Positions 5,749 to 6,330 of a stretch of 6,330 bases of DNA are shown piece after piece. The stretch lies in NCBI GenBank assembly GCA_027349615.1, contig DAIEML010000140.1, forward strand, positions 1 through 6,330. Reading direction: 5' to 3'. How positions within the stretch are numbered: the first letter of the stretch is position 1; every line of letters starts with the position of its first letter. The translations under genes were made by a program, and so were the position numbers. The DNA comes from Ignavibacteriales bacterium (GTDB lineage: Bacteria; Bacteroidota; Ignavibacteria; Ignavibacteriales; Ignavibacteriaceae). The notes below the pieces were generated by a model. That model was given only the letters and a program-made list of their open reading frames with translations, did not search any database and was not told where the DNA came from.

Positions 5749-6297
5749 CTAAATATTCCTTGGACTTACTGTGATTTCCCAATATGTTTTTGCATAGGAA
5801 GAATCAACTTTCTCTGGAGATTGTAACCATATTTCTGCTTTAACATATTTAATACTGTCAACGTTTGTTGTAGTATATCCGAATTCATTTTTATAACTAA
5901 ATTTTAATGAAGTTAATCCATACGAAGAACATTTTAATGTATCGTTGTTAACTATACGGTAATAAATTATATCGTGAGGGTTTTGTGTGTTGGGAAGTTT
6001 TGTCGAATCACTAACTGTTAATGTTACATTATCTACTGTTCCGGTTGAATCAATATCTGAAAGAAAAGTAAGTTTTTGTTGAGTAGCATTAATGATAGAA
6101 ACTCCGGAATTTTTATATCCGATTTTTCTTAAATCATTTTCAACAACTTCAGCTAAAGATTTAGCGCTTTGCTGAAGTCTTAATTCTGAATCAGATGCAA
6201 ACTTTGTTGTAGAAGAATAAGTATTCAGATTTGAAACCATTAAAAAAACTAATCCGCCGATAATTACGGCACCTAAAAGATCAAGTACTGTACTCAT
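5749..6297 (-). CDS. PilW/GspJ-like pseudopilin
   Basis: Protein of 182 residues with the architecture of a minor pseudopilin. A single N-terminal hydrophobic helix at about 8-23 (LGAVIIGGLVFLMVSN) continues into a polar helix, including SELRLQQSAKSLAEVVENDL (37-56) and the RKIGY motif at 57-61. A beta-rich C-terminal domain ends TYWEITVSPRNI. The 'LR-x-IGY' segment after the helix is typical of PilW/GspJ proteins. The leader is unusual: it starts MSTVLDLLGAVIIGG, with no basic residues and no G-F-T-L-x-E prepilin peptidase site, so it may remain uncleaved or use a different processing rule. The ATG at 6295-6297 is fixed by an in-frame stop at 6301-6303. It is the first complete gene of a tight minus-strand operon with the PilX/GspK-like gene (one-base gap) and the 68-residue membrane protein. 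Role: probably assembly or tip complex of a type IV pilus or type II secretion-like fibre. Confidence 0.75.
   Translation of the reverse strand: MSTVLDLLGAVIIGGLVFLMVSNLNTYSSTTKFASDSELRLQQSAKSLAEVVENDLRKIGYKNSGVSIINATQQKLTFLSDIDSTGTVDNVTLTVSDSTKLPNTQNPHDIIYYRIVNNDTLKCSSYGLTSLKFSYKNEFGYTTTNVDSIKYVKAEIWLQSPEKVDSSYAKTYWEITVSPRNI
5753..5766 (-). promoter_or_regulatory. Ribosome binding site for the PilX/GspK-like gene
   Basis: On the minus strand CCAAGGAATATTTAGT precedes the ATG at 5745-5747, giving AAGGA about nine bases from the start codon. It lies within the last codons of the upstream PilW-like gene, in keeping with coupled translation of the two genes. It is one of few recognisable Shine-Dalgarno-like sites in the window. 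Confidence 0.45.
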
Positions 6298-6330
6298 TAT
6301 TTAAGCGTAAAAATTGATGAAAGATAAACA
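6297..6330 (-). CDS. Possible 3' end of an upstream operon gene
   Basis: Upstream of the PilW-like ATG, one minus-strand frame is open from the window edge and ends in TAA at 6297-6299, overlapping the ATG by one base (TAATG). It would encode a tail VYLSSIFTLK. Such overlaps are common in tight operons, and another pseudopilin gene would be expected here. However, the other two frames are also open or stop close by (for example TAA at 6301-6303), so 34 bases cannot establish this gene. Confidence 0.25.
   Translation of the reverse strand, partial: VYLSSIFTLK

Noticed and set aside
1..6330. Defence system, CRISPR array, insertion sequence or phage genes.
   Set aside because: No regularly spaced repeats, transposase, integrase, nuclease or toxin-antitoxin pattern is visible; all open frames of weight are explained by the glycan, chaperonin-like and pseudopilin genes.

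Overview
The window is about 30-35% GC. It reads like a chromosomal segment of the Bacteroidota/Chlorobi/Ignavibacteriota group. Three things support this: an extended GroES-like protein of a type I associate with that group, a pseudopilin-like pair whose N-termini (MSTVLDLLGAVIIGG and MGKGILIIVLGM) recall Ignavibacteria-type proteins, and a possible TTTG-N20-TAnnTTT(R) promoter. Ignavibacteriota is my best guess. It rests on remembered family resemblance, not on a search.

Left part (1-3933): surface-polysaccharide type genes. A plus-strand GT4-type glycosyltransferase runs in from the left edge; its true start lies just outside the window. About 100 bp later comes a plus-strand lipoprotein gene. 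Its product has a signal peptide with lipobox, a small beta domain, and a five-bladed beta-propeller resembling the glycoside hydrolase (GH43/GH32/GH130-like) fold. A second GT4-type glycosyltransferase lies convergently on the minus strand. The two transferases probably act on cell-surface glycans. The lipoprotein may bind or process such glycans, but this is inferred from fold and location only.

Middle (3934-4496): an AT-rich divergent intergenic region of 188 bp separates the second glycosyltransferase from a plus-strand, 124-residue GroES-like protein. No groEL is visible next to it.

Right part (4521-6330): a tight minus-strand operon. Reading along that strand there is a possible tail of an upstream gene, a PilW/GspJ-like protein, a PilX/GspK-like protein one base later with a C-terminal beta-strand-rich region, and a 68-residue single-pass membrane protein 12 bp after that. 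This looks like the minor-pseudopilin part of a type IV pilus or type II secretion-like system, although the proteins lack a canonical prepilin leader.

No RNA gene, mobile element, CRISPR array or recognisable defence system is visible. The most notable points are the atypical GroES paralogue, the non-canonical pseudopilin operon with its small membrane protein, the propeller lipoprotein, and a steep GC gradient inside the first glycosyltransferase gene.
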